The notes below the pieces were generated by a model. It was not told the DNA's origin and made no database searches. It worked only from the letters and a program-made list of their open reading frames with translations. DNA of 64,000 nucleotides from Phoronis australis (taxonomy: Eukaryota > Phoronida > Phoronidae): assembly GCA_002633005.1 (NCBI GenBank), contig NMRA01000047.1, positions 583,326 through 647,325 on the forward strand. Reading direction: 5' to 3'. How positions within the stretch are numbered: the first letter of the stretch is position 1; every line of letters begins with the position of its first letter. This document shows, in pieces, positions 22,171 to 34,429 of this stretch. The position numbers and the translations under genes were made by a program.

Positions 22171-23664
22171 AGTATGACAAGTCCAATACAAAATGTAACC
22201 AAAATGATTCAACCTTTTAGCATAATAAGTAATGCACATTATTTTACAACATTTAGCATTACAAACACTAATCAACAGCAAAAGTTTCCATGATATGAAA
22301 GTGGACATACATGTAACTATTACCATGGTGACCGAATAGTGTTTTCTTACACCAGAATTTGACAAGCATGATTAAAAAAATATGAAGTTGCAAGGAACAA
22401 GAATTGGAGGCTTAAAGCTTCACAATCCGACATAGCTTATTTCTCGAATTATGATTATTCATATTGTTGACTTGATAACTTGAATTAAGAAGCAATAAGT
22501 TACAAAACATGACTTGAAAGCAATTGAGACTTAAAATTTAGAAAAATGTGAATCATTTTGTGACACCTAATCAAGCCTTGAACAGCAGTTGACAGTCAAA
22601 CAAAAAACATTTCAAAATTATTTCAATTATTTTTTTAGCTTAGTGTAAGATCACCTGAATGGGACATTCACAGTAAAATAATTCGAATACATCTTATATT
22701 GTTGCACCAAAAAGATCCTTTTTTTGTAGAAACGTTTGTCAAAATGTATCAACGTTAAATCTTCACAAATTACAATGTAACAGGTTGAACTTGCTTTCGA
22801 GTTCAGCAAAAGTCTCCATGTTGTCGGTGCGGCCAGAAGTGAGACGAAATCCAACGGGAATCGTGAGCACATTTATCACTTAATGAGTAACAACTGCGAG
22901 GCTGAAATTTGGTGAACACTGTTGAATCGTGCAGAATAGTAAGTAAAGATATGTCTCACTAAATTTCACCGTAAATTGTTGGCGAAAACAATGTGCACAA
23001 GTTTTAAACTCGTAACTTATCCCGCTGTCCTCCAATATGGCCGTCGCGATCCAAACAAAGTGACCCAAATTTCGCTACAAAAACTGCGATAACTTTACAC
23101 TGCTTGCCCCGAATTTGATGCTTTTTCGATTTCTACTGAGTAGAATGCACTACCTTTCCGATGATAGCAAAGTATTTTTTCAAAACGAGATAAAAATCAA
23201 AACAAAAAAATTGGTTCGACTTATATTGGTTCCTAGGTTCGACCGCCCTACGTAAAGAACTAAACACAAAATGCTATTTTAACATAATAAGTTCGCGTAA
23301 CATTCCAAAAAAATTCAACGACCACTAACTACAAAAATACACTACATATGCAAACTAATCACGAGATATTACTAATAAAACAAAATAATGAAGACTTTTC
23401 GAGCAAGCGATAGCACATTCAGTTACAAGGAAAAAATGGCAGCGTTCAGGACAAGTTCCTGAACTGATGAGCCGGAAATGTGGGTACGGAAATAACCGAT
23501 GACAGTCGGTAATTATACGCTCACAGAGAAGGGTCAAATACTGTTAAAAATCGTTTTTCGCAAGAAAGGCGAAAAGAATATAAAGAAAGGGTGTCGAAAA
23601 TAAGATTTTATTTAGTAAGTATTTTCGGATACTGGGACCACATGGGCATTTTGAGACCAGGACT
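22171..23664. other. No gene recognised
   Basis: AT-rich intergenic DNA without motifs on either strand. Confidence 0.35.
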
Positions 23665-23668
23665 TTAA

Positions 23669-25454
23669 AGGAGAATGCCACCTGATTTAATTAGTCTTTT
23701 TTACCGTCTTATTCGGTTTATATCCACATCACCTCGTATACGGTCAATCTTACCTCCCCGAGAGGTGAGAAACGACGCAGCAACGTCAGTGGTTCTTCTG
23801 CAAAGTGAGTGCCGCTATGGTGTGGTGTATCGTTTCTGCTTGTGCGAACAATGAAGTTGCGAGGAAAGCAGGTATACCTTTTTTTCGATTTCCTCGATCG
23901 AGAGCCCATAATGCTTCGAAAAGTATGCCGTTAATACCAAGTATGAGGCCGTGAAACGTCTCCGTGTCTGTCAGTGGCCTGCAGTCGTCGAATCGGTTGT
24001 TGATCAGTTTTTGATGATGGAGAATTGTAATTAGCCATGAAAACATAAGCAATTACTGTGAATTCAAGGCATGAAAACATAACTTTTATATAATGTTTGA
24101 TGACTGAATCGTTTGTGAGGCTTCTGTTTGGTTCTCTGGGTGTAGGATGTTTTCACCAGAGCTCTTTTTCTGAGCCCTAAAAAACGTCATTAGCACACCT
24201 CTGTTTAGATGCGGTGCAAAATCAGGATGGTCCGTGAAAGAAATATGCGCTTCTTCAAGAAGGCGTTTCACTTGCGGAATTTCGTGGCGGCAAACGCAAG
24301 CGTCAGTTGTTTGCATTATCGTGCAGTTAGCTCACTGACACCGTGACAAGTCATTCAGACGGTTTTCGGAACTATCCATGTGTTACGTTGTCTGCACATG
24401 TTCACGGAGCCTCTCTGTTATTTCTTGATCAATGTATTCCGGTTCGGACTGATAGCCTGTGAAGTCTTCGTCAGGTGAACACTCATCTAAGTTGGGATTG
24501 CGAGTTGCCACGTTGACATTTATTATTGTTAGTTCTGTTTTAAAAGAATTATTCTTACCCTAACCAATGCTTATACAAAACTGAAGCAAAGTCTGTCTTA
24601 TTAGATACAATTTGTAGTGCCTTGGAGTGTTCGTGAGTGCAAATGTTTTGAGATTCCAGCAATGAATAAATCACTGCGTTACCAACTTTAGCTGCAATAC
24701 TCTAACTGACCAGGCACCGAGGCCGTTTACTGACAGAAAGCTGTTGCGACACAATAACTCGATTTTATATCCTATGGTCAGATGTGTCAGTTTCGCGGCT
24801 AATTCACCAAAATAACCACGTGCATTTTTTCTTAGGCTCACTAGAAAAGTATTTTCGTGACTGGAAGTTTAGTTTCCAACTTTGGCTGGTTCGTGATGTC
24901 TTCAGTCCAGCCGCGATGGCCCTGATCGGGTTCTGAGCCATTGGCCGGGATAGTAAGCGTTTTGTGTGGTTAGAACTGAAAAAATCGCAAGTCTAAAATA
25001 ACAACACATAGGTACTATGTTCTCCTGTCTGTATTTCACCGACGAATAATTTGAATTTATCACCGAACAAACCCCAAACTCCTGCGACCGCGCACCTTAG
25101 TAAATTGGCCTACCAAACTTTGTAGGCTACGGTATGTTCAAATACCTAAAATTCTGTAACAGCGAAATAAACTAACACGCTGGTTCAATAACTCGATGTA
25201 TTTGTAAGGGTTTTACATCAAATTTTGATGATTTTTTTGGTGTAAAACGTCGAATTCAAGCGGTAAGCTGACACTAGAAAGCGTGTCGTGAACTAGTAAA
25301 CAGACTGCATTCGAACCTCTGACGTCATTGGTTATTTTCAATACCTCCATCTGCCGTCAGGTGTCAGGTAAAAGAGCTGTACTTGCTGTTATCGAGTGGA
25401 ACTACTGGATTTAAATTGATACAAACTAGGTTGTTTTTTGGGTGGCATTCTCCT
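23669..25454 (+). mobile_element. Kolobok-like TTAA repeat, copy C (1.79 kb, both ends present)
   Basis: TTAA at 23665-23668, then the left end aggagaatgccacc; the right end ggtggcattctcct, then TTAA at 25455-25458. Terminal inverted repeats (14 bp exact) plus a TTAA duplication define an insertion. Near the left end, about 23818-23990, the plus strand encodes CIVSACANNEVARKAGIPFF, the start of a THAP zinc finger (C-x4-C spacing and an FRFP-like segment), then breaks down by frame changes. THAP domains bind the transposon termini in P, Kolobok and related transposases. TGACGTCA lies at 25320-25327. Non-autonomous. Confidence 0.88.
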
Positions 25455-25458
25455 TTAA

Positions 25459-26867
25459 TGTCACAGCGTATTATTACGTCACAATTCCAGAGCTGACCAA
25501 GAAACCTGGAAATATCTGCTAAAATACAATAAAAATTAACTCGTCGGAATAGCTAGTTCATGCCTCCGGAGAAGCACGCATTACTCTTATGACCATTCGT
25601 TTGTTATTTTTCAAGTTACAATTAAAACCAAACACACTCGTAATCTGGTTACAGCACCTGATGATGAAAAGGTACGATAACAAAATAACACCACTGTTGT
25701 GTTTATCAAATGCACAATATTCATCCAAATGAAATTCATCGGCAATATCTGTCCATGTATAACGTCAAATTTTTTAAAGTATCGTGGCACATCTCAACGC
25801 TCATCATCCGTCCTGTCCTTCATAAACCAGGGTTGCATAAAACTTCAAAATTGTCCGCTGGATAAGTTCGATGGTTCGTCAGGTGCATTGTTCAACCATA
25901 ACAACGTGACGCATGATAATGCGACGTCATTGTTGCTATACGGCGTATAACTTTTATGTAGACACCAGTGACTTAAAGCCGTGAATATAAGCATAAAAAC
26001 CAGCTGATTATTATACTACCAATGTCCGTTAGCAACAGCTCATGTGATTTCATGGACATACATGTATATCAGCCTTCACAAATATACGTGTTTTGTCAAT
26101 CTTAACCCTTGTTTGTCTCCGTAATAGAGTTTTGAACCGGTCGCTGACATCGCCGGCCATTTTGAATGAGGCCCTAAAGTCGTGACCTTTTCGTTTAGAC
26201 GGAAATGCCCGAAGTAAGACCACACAAATCAACTACAGTGGTTACAGTTACTCTACACGACATCAGAAAAATCATTGCATTGTTTATTTATTCAGTTTCA
26301 ATTGGAATAAATTGTTATGTGTTTTGCACCCAACTTCGATGTGCACAAACGTGTTCAATGAGGTTGTAAAACGCTAAGAACCCAGCATCAATTATCTCTC
26401 TGTATTTTATTGCCCTTGGCCTTACAAAACTTCATCGAACTTGGGACATTTTGATTGATACATTGTTCAAGCCACCCCTGGAGTGCGTGTTACAGCATAT
26501 CTGAACGATGTTTAGCTTCGAAAATGTATTCTGAAAATGCACAAGAAAGTGGATTAGTGAAATATGCTGTTTTAAGATACATGTGTTTATTTTCATATTG
26601 TGAATATCAACACGTTCGGGTACTCGTTTGACTTTCGTAAGCAGACGAACGCTGGAAACTTCAACGCTAGATGTCGCGGGACCGCGCTGAAGCAGAAATT
26701 AGATCGTTCACGACTTCAGGACACTCACGACTTTAGGAGGTACAGAACAGTTCTCACAGGTGTTTGCCTATCAGAACACAGATCAATGGACTCTTCACCC
26801 TTTCTTCGGTCTGTCCAAAAATTTCATGCAAATAAAGAAAAGTTTTGAGTCATTTCACATCACACGC
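25459..26867. other. No gene recognised
   Basis: Intergenic DNA. Open stretches at 25699-25950 and 26600-27008 have no family motif, and the second partly overlaps a dispersed repeat. Confidence 0.35.
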
Positions 26868-27340
26868 CCTACAGATGAGCACAGAAACTTTGTTCTCTCT
26901 TGTATTTTTGACCCTTTCACTCCCACTGGGAACAAAGCTGGACTCAGAAAAATAAGGACAAAAAATGCAAAATCGCCACTTTTCACCCCAAAACCACTAC
27001 TTCCTTGACGATGTTCAACTAAAGTCAACATTAGATTCCGAAAGAAAATTTCCTACCAATTCCAAAAATGTGGTCCAAAAGTACTGTCAACCAACTAGTT
27101 TTTTGCAAATCTGACTTGTTTGAGGGCTACTTGAAATCGCGGCCAATTTCTCAGTTGCTACACATCAGTGCACAATTGCAATAGGGGGCCACCATCTTGA
27201 AGAAGAGTGCAGCTACAGCCAAGAAAGTGGCTTTTTTAATTCTCAGCATGTTCACAAATACAAACAAACCGCATTCACTTGGCCTACAGACAATACCTAA
27301 CTAAAAAATGCCCCCAAGCCTGGCCTACTCCTAGATTTTA
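26868..27340. repeat. Dispersed repeat shared with 48055-48480
   Basis: Begins cagatgagcacagaaacttt and shares blocks gccacttttc, ttgaagaa and gtgcagctacag with 48055-48480 in the same orientation. Diverged and non-coding. Confidence 0.65.
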
Positions 27341-27969
27341 ACATTTTGGGTGAGCAAATTGGCCGCAGCCGCAGTATAACTATTCAGTGCCACCTTAGAA
27401 CCTCTGACGGGTAATTGGGCCCAGATGTTCCGGGAAATGCATTGCTTGAGCTGTGGGTCTATGCTGAGTTTTCATCTCTTCTGCTTTGTTCGTTTCATCG
27501 TTTAACGCAAGCTCTTAAATTATATTGTCATAACGAATGTTTGATATTATCATATTATTGGCCTGCGAAATCCCCATCACTGCTTTCTCTCCTGTCTAAC
27601 AGATGAAGAGAAGTCTTTGGATACACCTTCGCCCTTATCTTTCACGTCTTGTCTTGCGTTTTAGATAATAGTCCATTCGACTTTAGGAAGTCTAGAAAAT
27701 TACTACTGCGACTACTTTTAGAGGACAATATAATTTCGGTATTTAATGTTATTAAGTAGGCCTACTATAGTGTAAGAATCTAAAAAGTTTTCAAGGCTGG
27801 GCTTGAAAATTGACCTAAAAATTCTGTCACTTTGCAAAATTTGGCAAAGAAAATCGTTCTTTAAAAATCAACGACCCTGAGCAAAAACTGAATGATAATT
27901 TGACCTCGTTTTGTTCAAGTGCTAAATTTCATGAAATTAGTTGGAAAAAATGTATTCAAATAAGAAATA
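27341..27969. other. No gene recognised
   Basis: Intergenic DNA without coding or repeat features that I could match. Confidence 0.35.
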
Positions 27970-27982
27970 CACACACACACAA

Positions 27983-28033
<51 letters not shown>
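27970..28033. repeat. Compound (CA)n(TA)n microsatellite
   Basis: An uninterrupted ca/ac tract with one aa interruption passes directly into about 14 ta units. Likely highly polymorphic. Confidence 0.95.
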
Positions 28034-28035
<2 letters not shown>

Positions 28036-28464
28036 CAGCGCCTCCTGTTGGTGGAACTACACACTACTACATTATGAACTCTTATCAAAAGACAATAGTT
28101 TTAACCATTTGGAACTTAATTTATGTATGAAATCTAAACCCAGAAACGAATAACTTATATTTCCAATGCTTCTTCACCACCACTTGCATTATAATATTGT
28201 CTTATTATCTACATTGCAGCTTATTGTCTACTGGAATCTGGAATAACACACTGAACACTCAATGAGCACAACAGTTTCAAAATTCTATGACAACAAAGCA
28301 CACACTTATTAAGTTTCTTTATCCATTTTACTGTCATCATCAGGCTAGCAAAAAATTGTTTCTTGAGACAACGTGTGAACACAGTCTCGACACTGAGTCA
28401 CACAGCTTGGAACATTGCATGCCCGACTTCTAACAAGAGCACATTTTTGTACTACCAGGGTTCG

Positions 28465-28500
28465 ACCAAGGAGTGTAGTAGTACTACTACACTCCTTGGT
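28465..28500. repeat. Perfect 36 bp palindrome flanked by 8 bp direct repeats
   Basis: The arm accaaggagtgtagtagt is followed directly by its exact reverse complement, with no loop. The 8 bp word ggttcgac occurs at 28459-28466 and again at 28498-28505, overlapping the palindrome edges. It could be an excision footprint or a tiny fold-back insertion; function unknown. Confidence 0.9.
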
Positions 28501-28505
28501 TCGAC

Positions 28506-29854
28506 ACTTAGGTTAACGTCGACCCGTCAAAAATCCCAGGACGTCAAACGAAATTTGAGATGCCAAAATTGAAAATCCCAGGTAGCTTCGATTAAAAAAG
28601 GTCGTGCGGCTGTAACGGGCCTCGTTGATCACTGATATGAGTTGAACTACCTCAAATATGCAATATGAACTCAAGGTTTAAATTTATCATTTTCATTCTT
28701 TCCTTCATCATTAATAACAATTATAGCAATTTTTCAGCGCGCCATTTGTCGTGTCAAATATGTATGCAAGTTGTTTGAAACTTGACACTAACATGATCTT
28801 TTCAACGAGTAGAAGCCGCGGACGACACCGGGAAGAACTAGACTACGTGTAAGAAATGACACTCAAATGTTTGGAAGTGAGGCTTAGGGGAAATTTCTTT
28901 GGCACAATGATGTCATATGTACCACTTTACGCTGAATGGTTGAGAATTTCTCTGAGGCGCTCGAATTAAGGGCCAGGCTGCGAAATATGGGCGGTGTAAC
29001 TAACGTCGCTATTAATTACTTTCTGTGATATGTAAGAAACAAAACTCTTTATTAAAAAATACTTGTATTTCTGATATCAAAGGTTGTTTTGATCGCTGGG
29101 GTTTATCTTTAACTGTAGATGGGGAGTCACAGTAGAGCTCAGTGTATACAAAGGACTCAATGTCATCTATGAGTTGATTTTGAAACTCAAATGTCCAGCC
29201 GGTGCAACTTTTAAAAACACTCACATACTGCAGGGGTGTCCAACAGCAACTGCAAAGCCTTCATTTGACCTTGCCTGTGAAAATGTGTAGATCAAGCAAT
29301 GCTTGAGCCTCCTCCTCACGAGACAACATGATTCAACTTAAATCAATTACTCTGGAGTTCTGAGCTGTACCCGTTAGTTTCTTGAGTGACAAATAAATGC
29401 TTCCTACGGCACCTGTATACCTCAGACAACATCAGATTAACTTTCAGTCTGTAACTCTAATGCGTTCTGTTGATAAATTACTTCCTAGGGAAACTGGACA
29501 CCTCGGGTATTAAACTGTGCGCAATATGCTAATGAAGCAGTAATTTACTAACAGCCCCAGCCTGCCGGAAACCATCTGAAAACCAGTTTCCATTACAATC
29601 TCGTGAAAGTCTCGCTTTGAGAGACTATTTTATGAGCATGGTAATATTTCATTACGGCATACCAAAACCAGATGCCGGCCACCGACGACTGAGGTCCGGC
29701 TACTCGGCCAACGTTCCTCGCGGAGACCTCAACGAAAGTATTGGTTCTGTAATTTCATTGTGCTGTCACCTTGGACAATATTCAACGTCATCCCATTTTG
29801 CGTCTCTAGTAGTGCAAATTCTAGGTATTTGCACACACTTGTCGTCTACATTTC
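28506..29854. other. No gene recognised; diverged GTCGCC-type repeat at the start
   Basis: 28520-28600 resembles the 1440-2040 repeat (cccaggacgtcaaacg). The rest shows no motif. Open stretches at 29012-29224 and 29617-29976 are not supported as genes; the second runs into copy D. Confidence 0.35.
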
Positions 29855-29858
29855 TTAA

Positions 29859-31618
29859 AAGGGCATGCCACCCAAAAAACAACCTAATTTGTATCAATTT
29901 AGATCGGATAGTTCTACTCCATATAGGGCACGTACGGTTGCGTTACCTGGCACCTGACGGCAGACAGAGGTGTTAAAATTATCCAATGACGTAATTGGTT
30001 TCACACGCAGTCCGTTCAGCAGTTCACAACACGGGTTACTGGTGTCAGCTTATTGCTTGAATTCATCGTTTAATACCAATAAATCATCAAACTTTGATGT
30101 AAAACCCTTAATAAACACCGAGTTCTTATACAAACGTGTTGTTTTATTTCGCTGTTACGGATTTATTGATGTTTGGTAGCCTACATAAGTCGGCAGGCCA
30201 ATAAGGTCCGTAGCAGGAGTTTGGGGTCTGTTCTGAGATAAATTCGACGTATTTTTCCGTGAGATACAGACAGGAGAACCTAGGTCTGTGCTCTTTAGAC
30301 TTGTGATTTTTTGAGTTCTAAACACACAAAACGCTTGTTATCCTGGCCAGAGGCTCGGAGCCCGATCAGGCCCGACGCAGCCGGACTGACTCGTTGTACC
30401 GGCCAGTGGCTCGGAAGCTGAGCCGATCAGACATCATAAACATAAACCAGCCAAAGTTGGAAACTAAACTTCCAGTCAAGAAAATACTAAACTAGTGAGC
30501 CAAAGAAGTGAAGTGCACGTGATTATGTTGGTGAATTAGCCCACGAAACTGCAAATCTACTTACTCGGCGTTCCGCTTTGGACACGGCAGAATTTTCAGG
30601 GCAGAAGTTGTACATTGACAATCATTTCTGTCAGAAAACACTGAATTAGCATGAGCTCACACGGCCTCGGTGTCCCGTCAATTAGTTTTATTGCACCTCA
30701 AGCCGGTAACACACGGAGATTTATTCATTGCTGGCTTCTCAAATCATTTGCTCTCACAAACACTCCAATCCAAAGGCATTACAAATTGTATCTGGTGAGA
30801 TGGACTTTGTTTCAGTTTTATATAAGTATTGGTGAGGGTGTCTTTTTAATTATGTCGCTAGGTCAGTTACTGTATCTATGTTCAGTAGAGAGTAGAGTTT
30901 TGTTCAGAAAGTGTGAACGCAACGGAATAAAGACCGTGAAAAATGAAAAGTGTCGTGTATTCAACAAATTCTGTATAACAGAAAACTTGCTCCCGAAGTA
31001 CAGTCATTGGTGAGGGTGAGAATAATTCATTTTGAACGCTCAGTAATAAACGTCAACATGGCAACTCACAATCCTGACTTAGACGAGAGCTCATCTCAAC
31101 GAAGACTTTGCAGGTGGATCGGTAAGTTTCACAGGCTATCAGTTCGAACAGGAATACAATGATGAAGTAATACTAGAGAGGCGCCGTGAACAAGCTCAGA
31201 CAACGGAACGTATGGATAGTTATTCGGTAAGCCGGCATTCGTCAGACACTGTCCCGCGACGACTGTTGGCCACAGACACAGAGATGCTTCACGGCCTCAT
31301 ACTTGCATTTAACAACGTACTTTTCATTTTTCACTACCGCGAGTCACTTCCTAAGCATTTCGGACTCTCGAGGAAGTCGAAAAAATGATATACCAGCTTT
31401 TCTCGCAGCTGCATAGTTTGGACAAGCGGGAACGATGCACCGCAACGTAGCGGCATTTACTCTGCAAATGAACCACTGACGTCGCTGCGTCGTTTCTCAC
31501 CTTCCTCACAGGTTAACGCGACACCTCTCGGCAAGGTAAGGTCGACCGTATGCGAGGCCATGTGGATATCTATATTAAGACTGCAAAAAAGACTAATTAA
31601 ATTGGGTGGCATTCTCCT
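29859..31618 (-). mobile_element. Kolobok-like TTAA repeat, copy D (1.76 kb), best-preserved THAP start
   Basis: TTAA at 29855-29858, then aagggcatgccaccc; the right end is gggtggcattctcct, then TTAA at 31619-31622. On the minus strand, about 31440-31375, one frame reads CIVPACPNYAAARKAGISFF, then RLPRESE. This is the N-terminal half of a THAP zinc finger, with C-x4-C and an FF-x-LPR segment equivalent to the usual FPxD. A frame break follows, then a KNEK and VKHLCVCG segment. The CRE-like palindrome found in sister copies is mutated here (tgacgtaa at 29987). Confidence 0.87.
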
Positions 31619-31622
31619 TTAA

Positions 31623-31909
31623 GACGCCACGGGAATCCTTGGGAAACCCTTGCAGCATTGTCATTATGCTAATGAAACAAGGCACGGTTTTGTTCATTCC
31701 ACTATCAAATAATGATTGCATAATATTTGGAATTACTATAGTTTTTACCCGTTTTGTTCATACTTGTTTTTAAGTGTATCAGCTGTTTCTTTTCCTAATT
31801 ATACTTGTGCGCACAGTTCTCCATGAACTCACTAAGTGGCGCTTTCTACAATGATTCAGGGTTTTATGAGACATAACTGTTCTTTAAGTGTAGCTGTTCT
31901 CGCATTTGA
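31623..31909. other. No gene recognised
   Basis: Short intergenic stretch between copy D and the next repeats. Confidence 0.35.
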
Positions 31910-32155
31910 GATAGCCCGGGCTAGTTTGCTGTTGGAACACATTTTAGACCAGTCAGATAACCTACCGTACCAAATCGTCACCTTTCTCACTAGACCGGAC
32001 TAACATACCACCTTCCTCAACTTTAGCTACTTTGGCATTAGAGTTAGTCCGGTTTAGTTTGTGGTTGGAACATGATTTAGATCAGGGTGATAACTTACCG
32101 TACCAAATTGTCACCTTTTTCACTAGACCGGACTATTCTACCGTCTTAACTTTAA
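31910..32155. repeat. Imperfect direct duplication, about 125 bp units
   Basis: Units at about 31912-32035 and 32038-32155 share tagtttg, tggttggaaca-like, ccgtaccaaat, gtcaccttt and cactagaccggacta in the same order and spacing. Old, non-coding. Confidence 0.8.
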
Positions 32156-33221
32156 AACCTATCTTCAACGGTAACATCCCTGTAAATTTGGTTCCTACAG
32201 TATGTTAGGAGCATCGCTTTGAGCCAACTAGTGCCATAAATTGCCAAATGTATGAACAGATACGAACTAGAAAGACTATTGTCACGGCGTACCTGCACCC
32301 AATTTGGAGTTATTAAGCCTCAAAGTTGGTCGGAAGAAGAATAAGAAGAATAAGAATAAGAACTAGAAAGATTATTGTCACGGCGTTACAATAATGGACT
32401 CTGCGCGTGCGTATTAAAGGAATTGTTATGGGAAGTTACTGACAGCAACCCGTTTACCAATATGAAAAGGAATTCTTTAAAATTGTAGGAGTAATTACAT
32501 GTTAATGTTTTTATGACCTTTAAACTAACTGACCTCTTCCGGTGCACTATGAACCCCGATGAGGGAATAATTGTAAAACCAATTTAAAGTGGGGTTAATG
32601 CTAATAATCACAGATGTTTTACTTTAAGCACTTCAGAATACAAGATGAATGAAGTGGTCAAACTTTAAGAAGAAAAATGCACCTAATGACCCCATGCTTG
32701 CACCAAATGACCTGAAAACTTAGAATTCAAACTCAATCGCATTTAGTAAACAGATACTTAATTCTGAAAATTTTAGTTTGCACTCAATGACCTTTGACTT
32801 ATTTTTATCTGATTGGTTAGGCCTATTGCGAAGTAAAGTAGGGTATTCAATTGGCATGTTGACTTACACCAGTGTGCTGAAATTGAAAAGAATTCCTTGA
32901 AAAACGTAAGACATATAACATTTTGAACGTTACATGACCTTTGCACTAATTGACCTTATCCGGTGCATTTTAAGCATCTTTAGGAGAATTATTGCAAAGC
33001 CCATGGAAAATGTGTTTAATGCTGAGAATCACAGTTGTCTAACGGTTGACACATCAGAATACTTGCTGATTGAAAAGGTCAAATTTTAAGGAGAAAAATG
33101 CACCTAATGACCCCATGTTTGCACTAAATGACCTGAAACTTTAGATTCCGATTTGATTTACCTGTGGCAATCAGACCTGTCAATTTGAAGTGTCTAGCTC
33201 GAAATTTTGGTTTGCACCTAA

Positions 33222-33234
33222 TGACCTTTGACCT
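33222..33234. promoter_or_regulatory. Consensus DR1 nuclear-receptor-type site in array unit 1
   Basis: tgacctttgacct is the exact reverse complement of the DR1 consensus aggtcaaaggtca, bound by HNF4/RXR/COUP-TF-type receptors. Its partner in the same unit is at 32788-32800 (tgacctttgactt), 434 bp upstream. Binding is not shown by sequence; many AGGTCA-like half-sites surround it. Confidence 0.5.
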
Positions 33235-34416
33235 ATTTCACCTGATTGGATGACCCGATTACTTAGAAAAGTATTTTTTTAAATTGTCATGGTGACTTAT
33301 ACCTGTGCACCGAATTTGAAAAAGATAGCATTAAAACTGAACGAGGAGTAGCATTTTGAAATTTATATGACCTTTGCACCAAATGACATCTTTCGGGGCT
33401 ATATGGAATATGATTATATAACCAATCAAAATTTATATACTGTCAAAAGTCATATGCTGAACTTAAAGACCGTACCTGCACCCAATTTGGAGTTACTAAA
33501 CCTCAAAGTTGGTCGGAAGAAGAATAAGAAGAATAAGAATAAGAACTAGAAAGATTATTGTCACGGCATGACAATAATGGACTCTGCGCGTGCGTATTAA
33601 AGGAATTGTTATGGAAGTTACTGACAGCAACCCAGTTACCAATATGAAAAGGAATTCTTTAAAATTGTAGGAGAAATTACATGTGAATATTTGATGACCT
33701 TTCCACTAACTGACCTCTTCCGGTGCTTTATGAACCCCGATGAGGGAATAATTGTAAAACCAATTTAAAGTGTGGTTAATGCTAAGAATCACAGATGTTT
33801 TACTTTAAGCACTTCAGAATACAACATGAATGAATTGGTCAAACTTTCAGAAGAAAAATGCACCTAATGACCCCATGGGTGCACCAAATGACCCAAAAAT
33901 TTAGAATTCAAACTCAATCGCATTTAGTAAACAGATATGTAATTTTGAAGTCTCTAGCTCAAAATTTTAATTTTGCACTCAATGACCTTTGACTTATTTT
34001 TTTCTGATTGGTTAGTCCTATTGCTTAGTTAAGTAGGTTGTTCAATTGGCAAGTTGACTTACACCAGTGTGCTGAAATTGAAAAGAATTCCTTGAAAAAC
34101 GTAAGAGATATAACATTTTGAACGTTACATGACCTTTGCACTAACTGACCTTATCCGGTGCATTTTAAGCATCTTTAGGAGAATTATTGCAAAGCCCATG
34201 GAAAGTGTGTTTAACGCTGAGAATCAAAGTTGTCTAATGGTTGACACATCAGAATACTTGCTGATTGAAAAGGTCAAATTTTGAGAAGAAAAATGCACCT
34301 AATGACCCCATATTTGCACTAAATGACCTGAAACTTTGGATTCCGATTTGATTTTACTGTGGCAATCAGACCTGTCAATTTGAAGTGTCTAGCTCAATAT
34401 TTTAGTTTGCAACTAA

Positions 34417-34429
34417 TGACCTTTGACCT
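34417..34429. promoter_or_regulatory. Consensus DR1 nuclear-receptor-type site in array unit 2
   Basis: An exact DR1, as in unit 1; its partner tgacctttgactt is at 33983-33995, again 434 bp upstream. In unit 3 the corresponding sites are one-mismatch forms at 35165-35177 (tgaactttgacct) and 35599-35611 (tgacctttaacct). Confidence 0.5.

Noticed and set aside
27900-28153. ORFs over the (CA)n(TA)n tract
   Set aside because: Open only because the dinucleotide repeats encode His/Thr and Ile/Tyr runs.
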